A stretch of DNA of 64,000 nt from Lingula anatina. Lineage: Eukaryota > Brachiopoda > Lingulata > Lingulida > Lingulidae. Where the stretch lies: assembly GCF_001039355.2 (NCBI RefSeq), contig NW_019775691.1:753177-817176 (forward strand), in the 5' to 3' direction. Shown piece by piece: positions 1-11,400 of this stretch. The translations under genes were made by a program, and so were the position numbers. The notes beneath the pieces were generated by a model that did not search any database, was not told where the DNA came from, and saw only the letters and a list, made by a program, of their open reading frames with translations. How positions within the stretch are numbered: position 1 is the stretch's first letter; each line of letters begins with the position of its first letter.

Positions 1-272
1 TCTAGGATGATTGTGTTTGTAAAACACAAGTCTTTAAATGCACCTATAAAAATATTTTCTTATTTTAATTATTAATTTAATTGTGTATTTAACAGACAAA
101 GCCTGAAATGCAAGGTACAATTTTCTTTACACTATAAAGTCCTGTTTTTCAGCATCAGAGGCAGAATCATCTTGTAACCACCTCTTTTCTCTCTCAGCTG
201 AGTGGAGAACAGTTCAAAATCTGATGATGGTTGGTCTTTGATTCACTTTGAATTCATCTTTTCTCCTTTCAG

Positions 273-1271
273 TTAAAATTAGCATGCAACTTCACAAGTA
301 GTTGTGAAATAAGAAAATTCAAGTTTGATGATTTCCCATCACATGTGACTGACCTTGATATTAAAGCATACAAACCAGTGTGTATACAGGTGAGGATATG
401 AAAAGATCTCCCCTCTCTCTCTCCCTTTTTCTCACACACCCCCACACACACCTTCTACCTCTCTTCCCCCCTCTCTTCCTCTCTTCCTCTCCTTGTCCCC
501 TTCGTTCTCATTGTGAGTATTTCTTAAGATGTTGCTTTTACTGTGAATTCATTAGCATTAACTTTCCCTGATTTATTTCTTATATATATTAATTTTAAAA
601 AATGCTAAAATACAAATAATTTTTGTTCAGAATAAAAGGGGATGAATGAAAGTAGAATGGAAGTCTTTCATTTTTTTGGATCCCATATGAAATAAATGTG
701 ATATGTTAATTTATCTGCAAAATATTCCTGATATGTATTTCAGATAATACTTAAGCAGCATCAAGCAGTTTTCTGGAGTGATGCCAACAGATACTTTGTT
801 GCCAGTACTATAGATGGCGCTATAAAACATGCACAAAAGACAGGCTTCTCAGCTTGGACTCTTGACAGCAAGGACTCCACGTCAACACTGACACATCCAA
901 AGATGTTTGGCTTCTTCAACACAAAACCTGAAGACTATCACTTCCACCGCATGGTTGAGGCCAATAACCTGATACTCTACAATACCCAGGTTATTCAAGA
1001 TCAACTGATGCTGCCTTGGGTGCAGTGTGCTCTTGTGAAAGACTGTGTCGCCCCCTATGGTGCACAAGCCACAGGATGTTCCTTCATTTACAAGCCGCGA
1101 TATAAATACTCTGGTTGCCACCGTTATGAAATGTCTGGACTTAATATTATTCTGGGTCAAGTGTTTAAGCAGAACGAATCCCAGTATACAGTGGATGATG
1201 TGATGTTTGGAACTCGAGAGAGATATTTCAATTTGACAAGGACTATCATTAAAAGTGTGTCCAAGTCCTAA
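273..1271 (+). CDS. DUF1647-like protein, last two exons (copy A, 5' partial)
   Basis: Exons 273-389 and 744-1271 join in phase 0 (acceptor ttcag, donor gtgagg) and give 214 codons before a TAA stop. The protein shows the DUF1647 pattern: KAYKPVCIQ, then a helix leading to FWSDANRYF, a WVQCALVKDC block, and a GCHRYEMSGLNIIL block near the end. DUF1647 proteins are uncharacterised and resemble glycosyltransferases, probably Golgi or secretory; the activity is inference. The N-terminal exons lie upstream of the window. The antisense open frame 882-1274 is only a shadow. Copy B downstream is nearly identical and may be the same locus (see the N at 3155). The family call rests on recalled motif order, not a search. 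Confidence 0.72.
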
Positions 1272-1807
1272 CACAGGGTTTTGAATGAGTTTGGCGCCAT
1301 TCAGAGTAGATGATCCTAGTACTAACTGAACCGCAGACTAGTTATGAATTACAACACTTCAAAAGAGATGCTGCTGATTCCTGATGGTCTCTCCACCTCC
1401 ACACGCGCCATTAAACGGATTAAATGTTGGCTCCAAGGTTTAATTGCTAGGCCCCTGCAGCAACTGCTTGTGTGGAGACAGGCAGATCATCGAGAATCAG
1501 CAGCATCTCTTTTGAAGTGTGGTCGGTGGATCAGTTAGTACTCGGATCATCCATTCTGAATGGGGACTTCTATTGGCTCATGTGTTTCTTGGCTTTTTTA
1601 TGTTGTTAATTTGCAGATTTGATTATTTACTTTTTATGTTTGTTTTCGAGTTTATCATTACATGGACATAAATGTTGTGATCACTGTTTGAACAAACATT
1701 TCAGATCATGTTGTTTTTTTTTTTTAATTGGTTTTATTATTTTGTAAATTATTATTTTAAACCTCAGGGAAAAAAGGTATTGAATGAAAGTCCTTGATTA
1801 GCTAATT

Positions 1808-2021
1808 ACCCCCGCCAAGGAGGTTAATATGTTTTCAGCCCTGTTTGTCTGTCTGTCTGTTTGTCATCAACATAACTCAATTTTTGAGGAAATTTTCAGG
1901 CTAGGTCAGAAATGGGTTAACTTAGAGGTGATTAGTTTTTGGTGGTGATCCGGATCAATAATCAATAATAATAAAAAATCCCTGCCTTGGCGGGGTCTGC
2001 GCTTTCGGAGTGCTTTTCTAG
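1808..2021 (+). repeat. Dispersed element with CGCCAAGGAGGTTA start (copy 1)
   Basis: Starts at CCCCGCCAAGGAGG, carries a TGTCTGTCTGT run and a GATCCGGATCA core, and ends at a CTTGGCGG...GGAGTGCTTTTCTAG module. Related copies lie at 5213-5453, about 47400-47565 (minus strand) and, diverged, 58020-58645. I recognise the motif as a widespread invertebrate repeat but cannot name its class. Confidence 0.55.
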
Positions 2022-3154
2022 TTTCAATCATGTTATCATCTAAAAAAAAATTAGAACAATATAATTTTTCATCAGTGCAAACATTTAGTTTAGATTCTGC
2101 ACAATAGCTCAATGTATTACAAGTAAAGAGAGAAAAAGTTTTATCTTGTCAGTGCTTTTTAGATATTGTTGTAAACATCTTAGTTATTGGAGGTGTAGCG
2201 AATGTTTTTTTTTTTAGTGCCTGTGTCATTGGTGTGTTTTGTGTGTGCATGCTGTTACTCTCAGACTGATCTTTTCAACGAGGGAAAATTGTGAATTTTA
2301 CAGATGCTGTATTTTTTAGTCATAACTTTTAATTTAGAACATTCCTGTAGAGTGGCAGCAACAAAATTGAAAAGCAGGCTACTCTATAGTTCTGTTCTAT
2401 GCAGTAAAAGCACCACAAATACTATGTAGAAATATTAGATAGTGATATTAATGTATCTGAAAGTTTGATAATTCATGTCCATTGAAAAGATCGAGTCATG
2501 ATATTGTTGTGTACGTTTTTACGTCCAACCCCCAAAAAGAACTTACCAAATAGTCAATAACCCTCTGACAAGTGATGAAATAAAACAAATTTCATGGAAT
2601 TGTTTTAATGAGTATTTTTATTACGCAAAATGCTTCAGAAACAATGTGGAAAAAGAATAATAACATAGCATATGTGCCCACAACACTGCTATAACAGACA
2701 GAAGCCATCTAGAGGGAGGACTGACAAGAAAATCTGAGATTTTTTAAAAATCAAAATTAGTCATTTTGCATACTTAAGTGGACTACTTCAGTGGTCCTAT
2801 GATAATGTTCTTAAAAGAAAAGGCAAATATGCCAATTTGGACTAGAAAATGCCCCCTTATTTAATTATGCATATAATATTTTTAGGAAAGGCTTATACAT
2901 ACGCAAATGTGGAACATTTGAAGCGTGGTTATTGACACTGCATTTTGGTATGTTCATTAGCAATAACAATTGTCCCCATAAATGAGATATGTGCACGTCC
3001 TCTGTGATTATGGTGATTACTCATAACTTCTCATTGGGGAAATTTGTGAATTTCAAGGTACTGTATGTTTTAAGTAACAATTTCTTAAAATTATTGCAAT
3101 CCTGTCGAGTGGTAGCAACAAAATTAAAAAGCAGGTTACTCTTACTATATTTTT

Positions 3155-3155
3155 N
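3155..3155. other. Single-N contig join
   Basis: One N follows a run of T. The sequence before it continues differently in the second copy at 6595, so the N marks a contig end, not a base-call failure. Confidence 0.8.
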
Positions 3156-3691
3156 CAAGCATATTTGTCTGCAGAAGTTAATTTGTACTTGTTATGGAAA
3201 TCCCCCAAGATAGTCTTAAATGAGGTGGGATTAACTCATAAGCAAAAACAGGGTGAAGTGGATAAGTTCTGTAAGTTTTTATTCATTGCTAACCTCACCG
3301 GATATTATGCTGAATTTTATATCTGATCTGATCTCCTTCAATCCCCTTGAAACCTTGCTTTATTTTGGGCCAATTCCAAAACTTTGTGCTGTCTAAGATG
3401 ATTTTGTTTGTAAAGCACAAGTCTTTAAATGCACCTATAAAAATATTTTCTCATTTTAATTATTAATTTAATTGTGTATTTAACGGACAATGCCTGAAAT
3501 GCAAGGTACAATTTTCTTTTTTGTCAAAGTAATATTTTGTCTCATTTACACTATAAAGTCCTGTTCTTCAGCATCAGAGGCAGAATCATCTTGTAACCAC
3601 CTCTTTTCTCTCTCAGCTGAGTGGAGGACAGTTCAAAATCTGATGATGGTTGGTCTTTGATTCACTTCGAATTCATCTTTTCTCCTTCCAG

Positions 3692-4673
3692 TTAAAATTA
3701 GTGTGCAACTTCACAAGTAGTTGTGAAATAAGAAAATTTAAGTTTGAAGATTTCCCATCACATGTGACTGACCTTGATATTAAAGCATATAAACCAGTGT
3801 GTATACAGGTGAGGATATGAAAAGATCTCCCCACTCTCTCTCCCTTTTTCTCACACCCCCACACACACCTTCTACCTCTCTTTCCCCCTCTCTTCCTCTC
3901 CTTGTCCCCTTCGTTCTCATTGTGAGTATTTCTTAAGATGTTGCTTTTACTGTGAATTCATTAGCATTAACTTTTCCTGATTTATTTCTTATATATATTT
4001 ATTTTAAAAAATGCTAAAATACACATAATTTTTGTTAAAAATAAAAGGGGATGAATGAAAGTAGAATGGAAGACTTTCATTTTTTCTGGATATGAAATTA
4101 ATGTGATATGTTAATTTATTTGCAAAATATTCCTGATATGTATTTCAGATAATACTTAAGCAGCATCAAGCAGTTTTCTGGAGTGATGCCAACAGATACT
4201 TTGTTGCTAGTAATATAGATGGCGCTATAAAACATGCACAAAAGACAGGCTTCTCAGCATGGACTCTTGACAGCAAGGATTCCACATCAACACTGACACA
4301 TCCAAAGATGTTTGGCTTCTTCAACACAAAACCTGAGGACTATCACTTCCACCGCATGGTCGAGGCCAATAACCTGATACTCTACAATACCCAGGTTATT
4401 CAAGATCAACTGATGCTGCCTTGGGTGCAGTGTGCTCTTGTGAAAGACTGTGTCGCCCCCTATGGCGCACAAGCCACAGGATGTTCCTTCATTTACAAGC
4501 CGCGTTATAAATACTCTGGTTGCCACCGTTATGAAATGTCTGGACTGAATATAATTCTAGGTCAAGTGTTTAAGCAGAACGAATCCCAGTATACAGTGGA
4601 CGATGTGATGTTTGGGACGCGAGAGAGATTTTTCAATTTGACAAGGACTATTAAAAGTGTGTCCAAGTCCTAA
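3692..4673 (+). CDS. DUF1647-like protein, last two exons (copy B)
   Basis: Exons 3692-3808 and 4149-4673 repeat copy A with the same splice phases and stop. Differences are minor: one Ile codon is missing near the C-terminus (TRTIKSV instead of TRTIIKSV), there is one Thr-to-Asn change before the DGAIKHAQK block, and introns differ by small indels. This level of divergence suits alleles as well as a recent duplicate. No 5' exons of a second gene are visible between the copies, only about 240 bp of unshared sequence (3156-3391), so copy B lacks its own start inside the window. It is best read as the other haplotype or contig of the same gene. Confidence 0.68.
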
Positions 4674-5212
4674 CACAGGGTTTTGAATGAGTTTGGCCCC
4701 ATTCAGAATAGATGATCCTAGTCCTAACTGAACCACAGACTAGTTATGAATTACAACACTTCAAAAGAGATGCTGCTGATTCCTGATGGTCTCTCCACCT
4801 CCACACACGCCATTAAAGGAATTAAATGTCAGCTTCACGGTTTAATTGCTAGGCCCCTGCAGCAACTGCTCGTGTGGAGACAGGCAGATCATCGAGAATC
4901 AGCGGCATCTCTTTTGAAGTGTGGTCGGTGGATCAGTTAGTACTCGGATCGTCCATTCTGAATGGGGACTTTTATTGGCTCATGTGTTTCTTGGCTTTTT
5001 TATGTTGTTAATTTGCAGAGTTGATTATTTTCTTTTTATGTTTGTTTTCGAGTTTATCATTACATGGACATAAATGTTGTGATCAGTGTTTGAACAAACA
5101 TTTCAGATCATGTTGGTTTTTTCTTTTAAATTGGTTTTATTATTTTGTAAATTATTATTTTAAACCTCAGGGAAAAAAAGGTATTGAATGAGAGTCCTTG
5201 ATTAGCTAATTA

Positions 5213-5453
5213 CCCCCGCCAAGGAGGTTAATATGTTTTCAGCCCTGTTTGTCTGTCTGTCTGTTTGTCATCAACATAACTCAAAAAGTTATGGACCGAT
5301 TTTTGAGGAAATTTTCAGGCTAGGTCAGAAATGGGTTAACTTAGAGGTGATTAGTTTTTGGTGGTGATCCGGATCAATAATCAATCAATAATCAATAAAA
5401 ATAAAAAATCTCTGCCTTGGCGGGGGTCTGCGCTCTCGGAGTGCTTTTCTAGT
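5213..5453 (+). repeat. Dispersed element with CGCCAAGGAGGTTA start (copy 2)
   Basis: Duplicate-contig counterpart of the 1808-2021 element. It is more complete: it keeps an AAAAAGTTATGGACCGA segment deleted in the first copy. Confidence 0.55.
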
Positions 5454-6924
5454 TTCAATCATGTTATCATCTAAAAAAAATTAGAACAATTTAATTTTTC
5501 ATCAGTGCAAACTACATTTAGTTTAGATTCTGCACAATAGCTCAATGTATTACAAGTAAAGGGAGAAAAAGTTTTATCTTGTCAGTGCTTTCTAGATATT
5601 GTTGTAAACATCTTAGTTATTGGAGGTGTAGCGAATGTTTTTTTTTTTTTTAGTGCCTGTGTCATTGGTGTGTTTGTGTGTGCATGCTGTTACTCTCAGA
5701 CTGATCTTTTCAATGAGGGAAAATTGTGAATTTTACAGATGCTGTATTTTTTAGTCATAACTTTTAATTTAGAACATTCCTGTAGAGCGGTAGCAACAAA
5801 ATTGAAAAGCAGGCTACTCTATAGTTCTGTTCTATGCAGTAAAAGAACCACAAATGCTATGTAGAAATATTAGTGAGTGATTTTAAATTAATGTATCTGA
5901 AAGTTTGATAATTTATGTCCATTGAAAAGATCGAGTCATAATATTGTTGTGTACGTTTTTACGTCCAACCCCCAAAAAGAACTTACCAAATAGTCAATAA
6001 CCCTCTGACAAGTGATGAAATAAAACAAATTTCATGGAATTGTTTTAATGAGTATTTTTATTACACAAAATGCTTCAGAAACAATGTGGAAAAAGAATAA
6101 TAACATAGCATATGTGCCCACAACACTGCTATAACAGACAGAAGCCATCTAGAGGGAGGACTGACAAGAAAATCAGAGATTTTTTAAAAATCAAAATTAG
6201 TCATTTTGCATACTTAAGTGGACTACTTCAGTGGTCCTATGATAATGTTCTTAAAAGAAAAGGCAAATATGCCAATTTGGACTAGAAAATGCCCCCTTAT
6301 TTAATTATGCATATAATATTTTTAGGAAAGGCTTATACATACGCAAATGTGGAACATTTGAAGCGTGGTTATTGACACTGCATTTTGGTATGTTCATTAG
6401 CAATAACAATTGTCCCCATAAATGAGATATGTGCACGTCCTCTGTGATTATGGTGATTACTCATAACTTCTCATTGGGGAAATTTGTGAATTTCAAGGTA
6501 CTGTATGTTTTAAGTAACAATTTCTTAAAATTATTGCAATCCTGTCGAGTGGTAGCAACAAAATTAAAAAGCAGGTTACTCTTACTATATTTTTCTTCTA
6601 TGCTGTAAAAGCACCAGAAATGCTACACAGATAAATAATTTTTGTGATAAAAAATTAATATGTATAATAGCATATCTGAAAGTTTCATAATTTTTGCCCA
6701 TTGAAAAGACCCAAGTAATTATTGTAGTCAAACTAAAACTCTTTGTTTTAAGAGAAAGATATTATCTTTCGTTGCCAACTATCATGAAAACAACGAACAG
6801 CCATACAGTGTGCTCTTACAACGCCATCCAAACACTACCCTGTCTTGATTAACACAGAAGACTCTTACAATCTATAATCTAAGGCAACCAAAATACTTTC
6901 TTACATAAGACCCTTAGACCCCAT

Positions 6925-7140
6925 TCCCAGAGATTAGATCAATCCAACTAGATCGACCTAACTCCCTGGGGGTTCACGCTAAATAGCTGTGAGCCGAGCG
7001 GGCACGAAAGTTAATTACCCCCTTACAGCTTGTAGTAGGTGGGACGGACATTTAAGCTGGATTATCTGACAGTAATCTAGTGAGACTCCCCACTGGGATA
7101 GATCGATCTAAAATCTATGGGGATGCGCCCTTACAATAGA
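6925..7140. mobile_element. MITE-like element, GATCGATC inverted-repeat family
   Basis: Left part (GATCAATCCAACTAGATCGA, then ...GGGGGTTCACGCTAAAT) is mirrored by the right part (ctagtgagactcccc... gatagatcgatc). A longer copy lies at 10660-10928 and a half copy near 43340-43440. No coding capacity; non-autonomous DNA transposon by inference. Confidence 0.5.
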
Positions 7141-7177
7141 CAAACTAAGACCATTCTCAAAACCAGCATGAGTTTTA

Positions 7178-7362
7178 GAGCACATTCCGAACAGCGAACT
7201 AACATATTCGCAGATCAAATGTGGCCCACCCACTTGAATGATTGTTGCGTAATCCCCACAGGGAATCTATTCAGTGTCTAATCAAGAATAAAGTGGCAAG
7301 CTTTTTAGTAGGTCGCCATATTTGATCTGCAGATCTGTTAGTCTGCTGTTCAGAATGTGCTC
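7178..7362. mobile_element. 185-bp terminal-inverted-repeat element (MITE)
   Basis: The ends GAGCACATTCCGAACAGC and GCTGTTCAGAATGTGCTC are inverted copies, and the similarity continues inward for about 50 bp through AGATCAAAT. It sits next to the GATCGATC element. No clear target duplication. Confidence 0.6.
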
Positions 7363-8382
7363 TTACCGACTCCCCCCCCCTCACAAGCCCAAATGTGAAA
7401 GCTAACCAATCTGGTGAATTGGCTGCCTCAAGCTCAAGGGCTCTGTTGAAGTGACTCTCTTATCAGAATGCCATGTTGTTAATCGTTCATACTAGAGTGA
7501 TACAGAATTTGGTACAGCGCCATGTAAAAAGGTGAGAATTTTCCGATTTGTACAACTTAATAAAGACAAAAAATATAATTATAATAAGACAAAAGTTCCA
7601 TGAACACCCCTTGAAATGTGCTTTTAAAAACGACATTAATTTAACAACACAGTTTAAAAAGAAATAATCATTAGTATACCTTATGCTATCAGTTCAACTG
7701 ATGAAACTTTTTTTTGCTACAGTAACAACATTCCACATAAAAAAAGAACTAAATGCAACTGTTAATGATGAGTAATAAAATATTCCAACATGTTCTGCAG
7801 CAAAAATACATTACAGTCAACATTGTTTTTGACGTTTTAATATGTAATTTTCTCTCAGCATACACAAATGCTGAAATTGGCCTATACAAATTTCTTAAAA
7901 ACCTACTAAACAAAAATAAATACAGGTGTCTTATGTTTACATGACTGAATAACGATTCTCTTCACAAGAGCAAAGCTAAATACTACATACACACTAACAT
8001 AACAATCTTAACACATATCATATCTGATTCATCATTTCAAATTAAATATCAGATATTCAAATACTGGAACTTTTCAAACTACAGAGAGGACTTGACATGC
8101 TGTGATAATATCTCTACTAAGCACCATGGGTAATTTTCCTAACTAGATCTCCACCACATATTAAGACATTCACAGCTAAGTTCAAGAAAGATGTCTACAT
8201 GTCTCATGGTACATGTATCATGTTAACTTTAGGCTTTACATTGTGCAGTGCATGTTTTACAGAAAAAAATACCTATTTCATTAAGAAATTGACACAAAAC
8301 ACAATGCTTTAACAGTTTTACTCCTTATTGAGTGTTTCAGAATTTAATAGCAGATGCATTTTCTCAGTGAAAAGACAAAAGC

Positions 8383-8497
8383 TTAAGCCTTTGGTTTCTC
8401 AGAGTTCTGAGGAGCAGATTCTCCCTCCTTTTCATTCAGCTTCTTCACCTCCATCTCATCGTGTAGATAGCCGGGACCGTTTTCTATGTTGCCCCTC
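8383..8497 (-). CDS. Exon 8 of Eph-like gene: cytoplasmic tail and stop
   Basis: Acceptor tttttgtag, then a tail of 37 whole codons: RGNIENGPGYLHDEMEVKK, an acidic/basic stretch, ending NSEKPKA and TAA. It has one Tyr (GPGYLHDE), no kinase, no SAM and no obvious PDZ-binding end. Confidence 0.78.
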
Positions 8498-11400
8498 CTA
8501 CAAAAAATTGCACAACTTATAACGATGTATATGATCTCAAATTTTCTGGCTACTAAGTTAACCAAATGTCACCACATGGTTTCAAATATTTAACTTAGGG
8601 AAATACAGAAATACATTGTTTTGTATTAAATGAAATTGCATATTTGAACAGATTTTTCTGCTTGCCTGCTTTGCTGTATATGAATGGGGGAGATAAGTAG
8701 GTCAGATACGTAGGTCAAATTTACGACCTTAAATTTAAAGTGTCAGTTTAAAGCTCTTTTATGCCCGATGGGGTGAATAATTTGGTGTGTGCTTTCTTTT
8801 AATAATTTAGAACATGTAAATAAACAGTTTATTTTCATTTTCACCAGCTCAGTAACCAAAAACATGCCACAAATGTGAGGTCAAATTATAATTGCAGCAA
8901 TCTGTATGATTTTTATAAAATGCAAAAAAAAAAAAAAAAAAAAAAATTACATACACAAAGATTTGGTATGCCGCATGTTTAATAGACAAGATATGCGCTT
9001 TATTTATTTTAAATAAACAAATAAAAAGTTTAATCAAATTTCCACAACCTCAGTGAAATAATATATGCTACACATGAGAGATTACTTGCAATTAACCAGA
9101 CAGTTTTAAAATGCAAATAAGAAAAACATTTTTCAAGCTGTTAAAACAAGCACTTCTTTGAATGTACAATTATGGCACATGGAATGAAGTAATATGCTCT
9201 ACTATACATATCTCTTCAAACCTTCAACTCAGTTTTCAACATGGAGAAAACAAGAGAAAAAGTCACTCAGAGGAAAACTGCCATACATCAGATATGAGCT
9301 CTGGATTTCAAAACAAAAATCTGAACATTAGTTGCAGAACCAAATATGACAGAGCAATGTTTTAACTCATATGATTTCCTTCTGCACTTTTATAAAAACA
9401 ATGTCTCAATCTATGTTTATATTTGGGTGCGTGGTAAGGTTTCCTCTTAATGTTTCCCATTGGCAAACGAAATGGCATGCACCTACATGAAAAAATTATC
9501 CTTTATACTTTTTTATAAAGATACCTACTAGTATGACTTTTTGAACTAAACAATTTTTTTGTTCTGTCCCTCTCCTCCCGGAACTGCTCTTTGTTAATTA
9601 CCATATGTTACAAACACCCAACCTAAAATTTTGGGTTAATAACCCCTGAGGTCACCCAAAATAATGCGAAATTCCACAATTCCACACAAAAAGCTCATGT
9701 CTGATGCATGACTTCAGAACACACAAAGTTAGCACTCTGTACACACATATAATTGCAATAAGCGTCTATACCTGTTCTGTACCTGTTACCTTTCTTGTTC
9801 CAGTAGCAGTAAATTCCTAGGCCCGCCAAGCCCAGCAGGATGACCCCTGCGCCAACCCCCAGTCCAATGTAGAGGTCATTATTTGACTGTTGTTTTGGGG
9901 GCGTCTTGGTGCCTATCACTGTAGTACGAGTAGTAGTAGTAGAAGTAGAAGTCACAGATGCATCGTCTGGAACATGAAATTCAAGATGTTTAGATTGCTA
10001 TACACAATGGCTAATTTTTTTTGTCAGAAAGAACATTTAAATTATCATTTTTGCCCAAAAAAAAAAAAAAAAAAAAAATCCAAATGAATCTTACATTTGG
10101 GTGATTTTCTAAGCTAATTTATCCTGTTAGTACACAACCAAATTAAGTTGTGATATCCTGCAAAATTTTTGAAAATGACAAACCCTGATAGTTTGACGAA
10201 AATACCTAACTTCATTAACTTTCTACGTATCATTAAACAGTAATGTTAATTTGGCACCAAGACAGTTCTTTACAATTAAAAAAAAATAATAAAAACTAGT
10301 AAAAATGCTATGACACAGTTGAGAAATGCACAGGTAAAAAAAAACTTGTATAGTAAAGGCAAATGAACTATATATATTAAAAGAGTGATGCACCTTCATG
10401 CTGCCTAAAAAGAGGATGTCATCAATGAAATGAACAATAAAACTTTAGTAGTAACTTTAAAACAGAAGATTTTATTTAAGAATAATAGCAGTGACTTTTT
10501 GTAATTGACTTTAAAAAATTGACAAATCTAATATAATATTATGATTAAAATATTGAAGCCTAAAGGAAATAAAAAAAAGTTTAAGCCATAAATAAGTGAA
10601 ATATGCTTGGAACCTTAATTCAATATGCTAATTCAACTGTAAGTAACATAGGAGTTTAGGGAACATTCCCATAAAGTCATCGTACTAGCTGGATCGATCT
10701 AACTCTCAGGGGATTCTCACTAAATTGCATTCAATGTAAGCAGCCTAAATGTCAGGCACACCTACTCAAGCTACAAGGGGTTAATTGACAATTATAGACA
10801 ATCACCCCCTAGTTACTGAAGGGGGCGTGCCAGACAATAAAGCTGATTACACTGAGAGCACTTTAGCGAGACACCCCACAGATTTAAACTGACCCAGCTA
10901 GTATGATGAGTTTATAGGAATGCAGTCATAAATACAGTCCAGGGGTTTCATCACTTCTTGGCACTAAACAAAACATCAGTGTTTCCACCTAAAACATCCC
11001 CTTAGTTTGTTCTGTCTGTATCTGAATCTTTTCATATATAACACAATGACTAGTGACATCCACTTATCTGGATCAGTCTTTCTAATCAAGAAATGAGAAA
11101 AGAAAAGGTGTGCAATGTACAAGTCCCTTCTGGTGGAGCCTTTGAGTTCATCTTCAAGGATGCCTTTAATCCACATAATTATTGTTAAAGATACATTTGA
11201 CCTGAGTGTCTGTGGAGGGTGGATTCCCAGTAATGCATATAAATCACTTCTACTTTCTCTAGTTTCTTAATATATGACTCAAATTAAGTTGATATGCCAA
11301 GAGATAAACCAAAGTAATTCCTTGTTCATCCATAAAACAGCTTTTAACTGTCTTTTTTTCAAAATTTCCATCATAAATTTTACATATTCATATCTGACCT

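Larger units (their letters stand above)
1..6594 (+). repeat. Apparent 3.2-kb tandem duplication, probably assembly overlap
   Basis: Bases 1-3154 reappear at 3392-6594 with a few percent difference and small indels, for example an extra stretch near 3517-3546 in the second copy. The first copy stops exactly at the single N at 3155. This is what two unmerged overlapping contigs from a heterozygous animal would look like. Confidence 0.8.
4674..8382. other. Intergenic, no gene seen
   Basis: Holds the second-copy 3' flank to 6594, one dispersed repeat and two short inverted-repeat elements (about 6925-7140 and 7178-7362). The 3' untranslated region of the minus-strand Eph-like gene probably extends into the right end. 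I see no other coding signal. Confidence 0.5.

Noticed and set aside
882-1274. 130-codon antisense frame
   Set aside because: Shadow of the DUF1647 exon.
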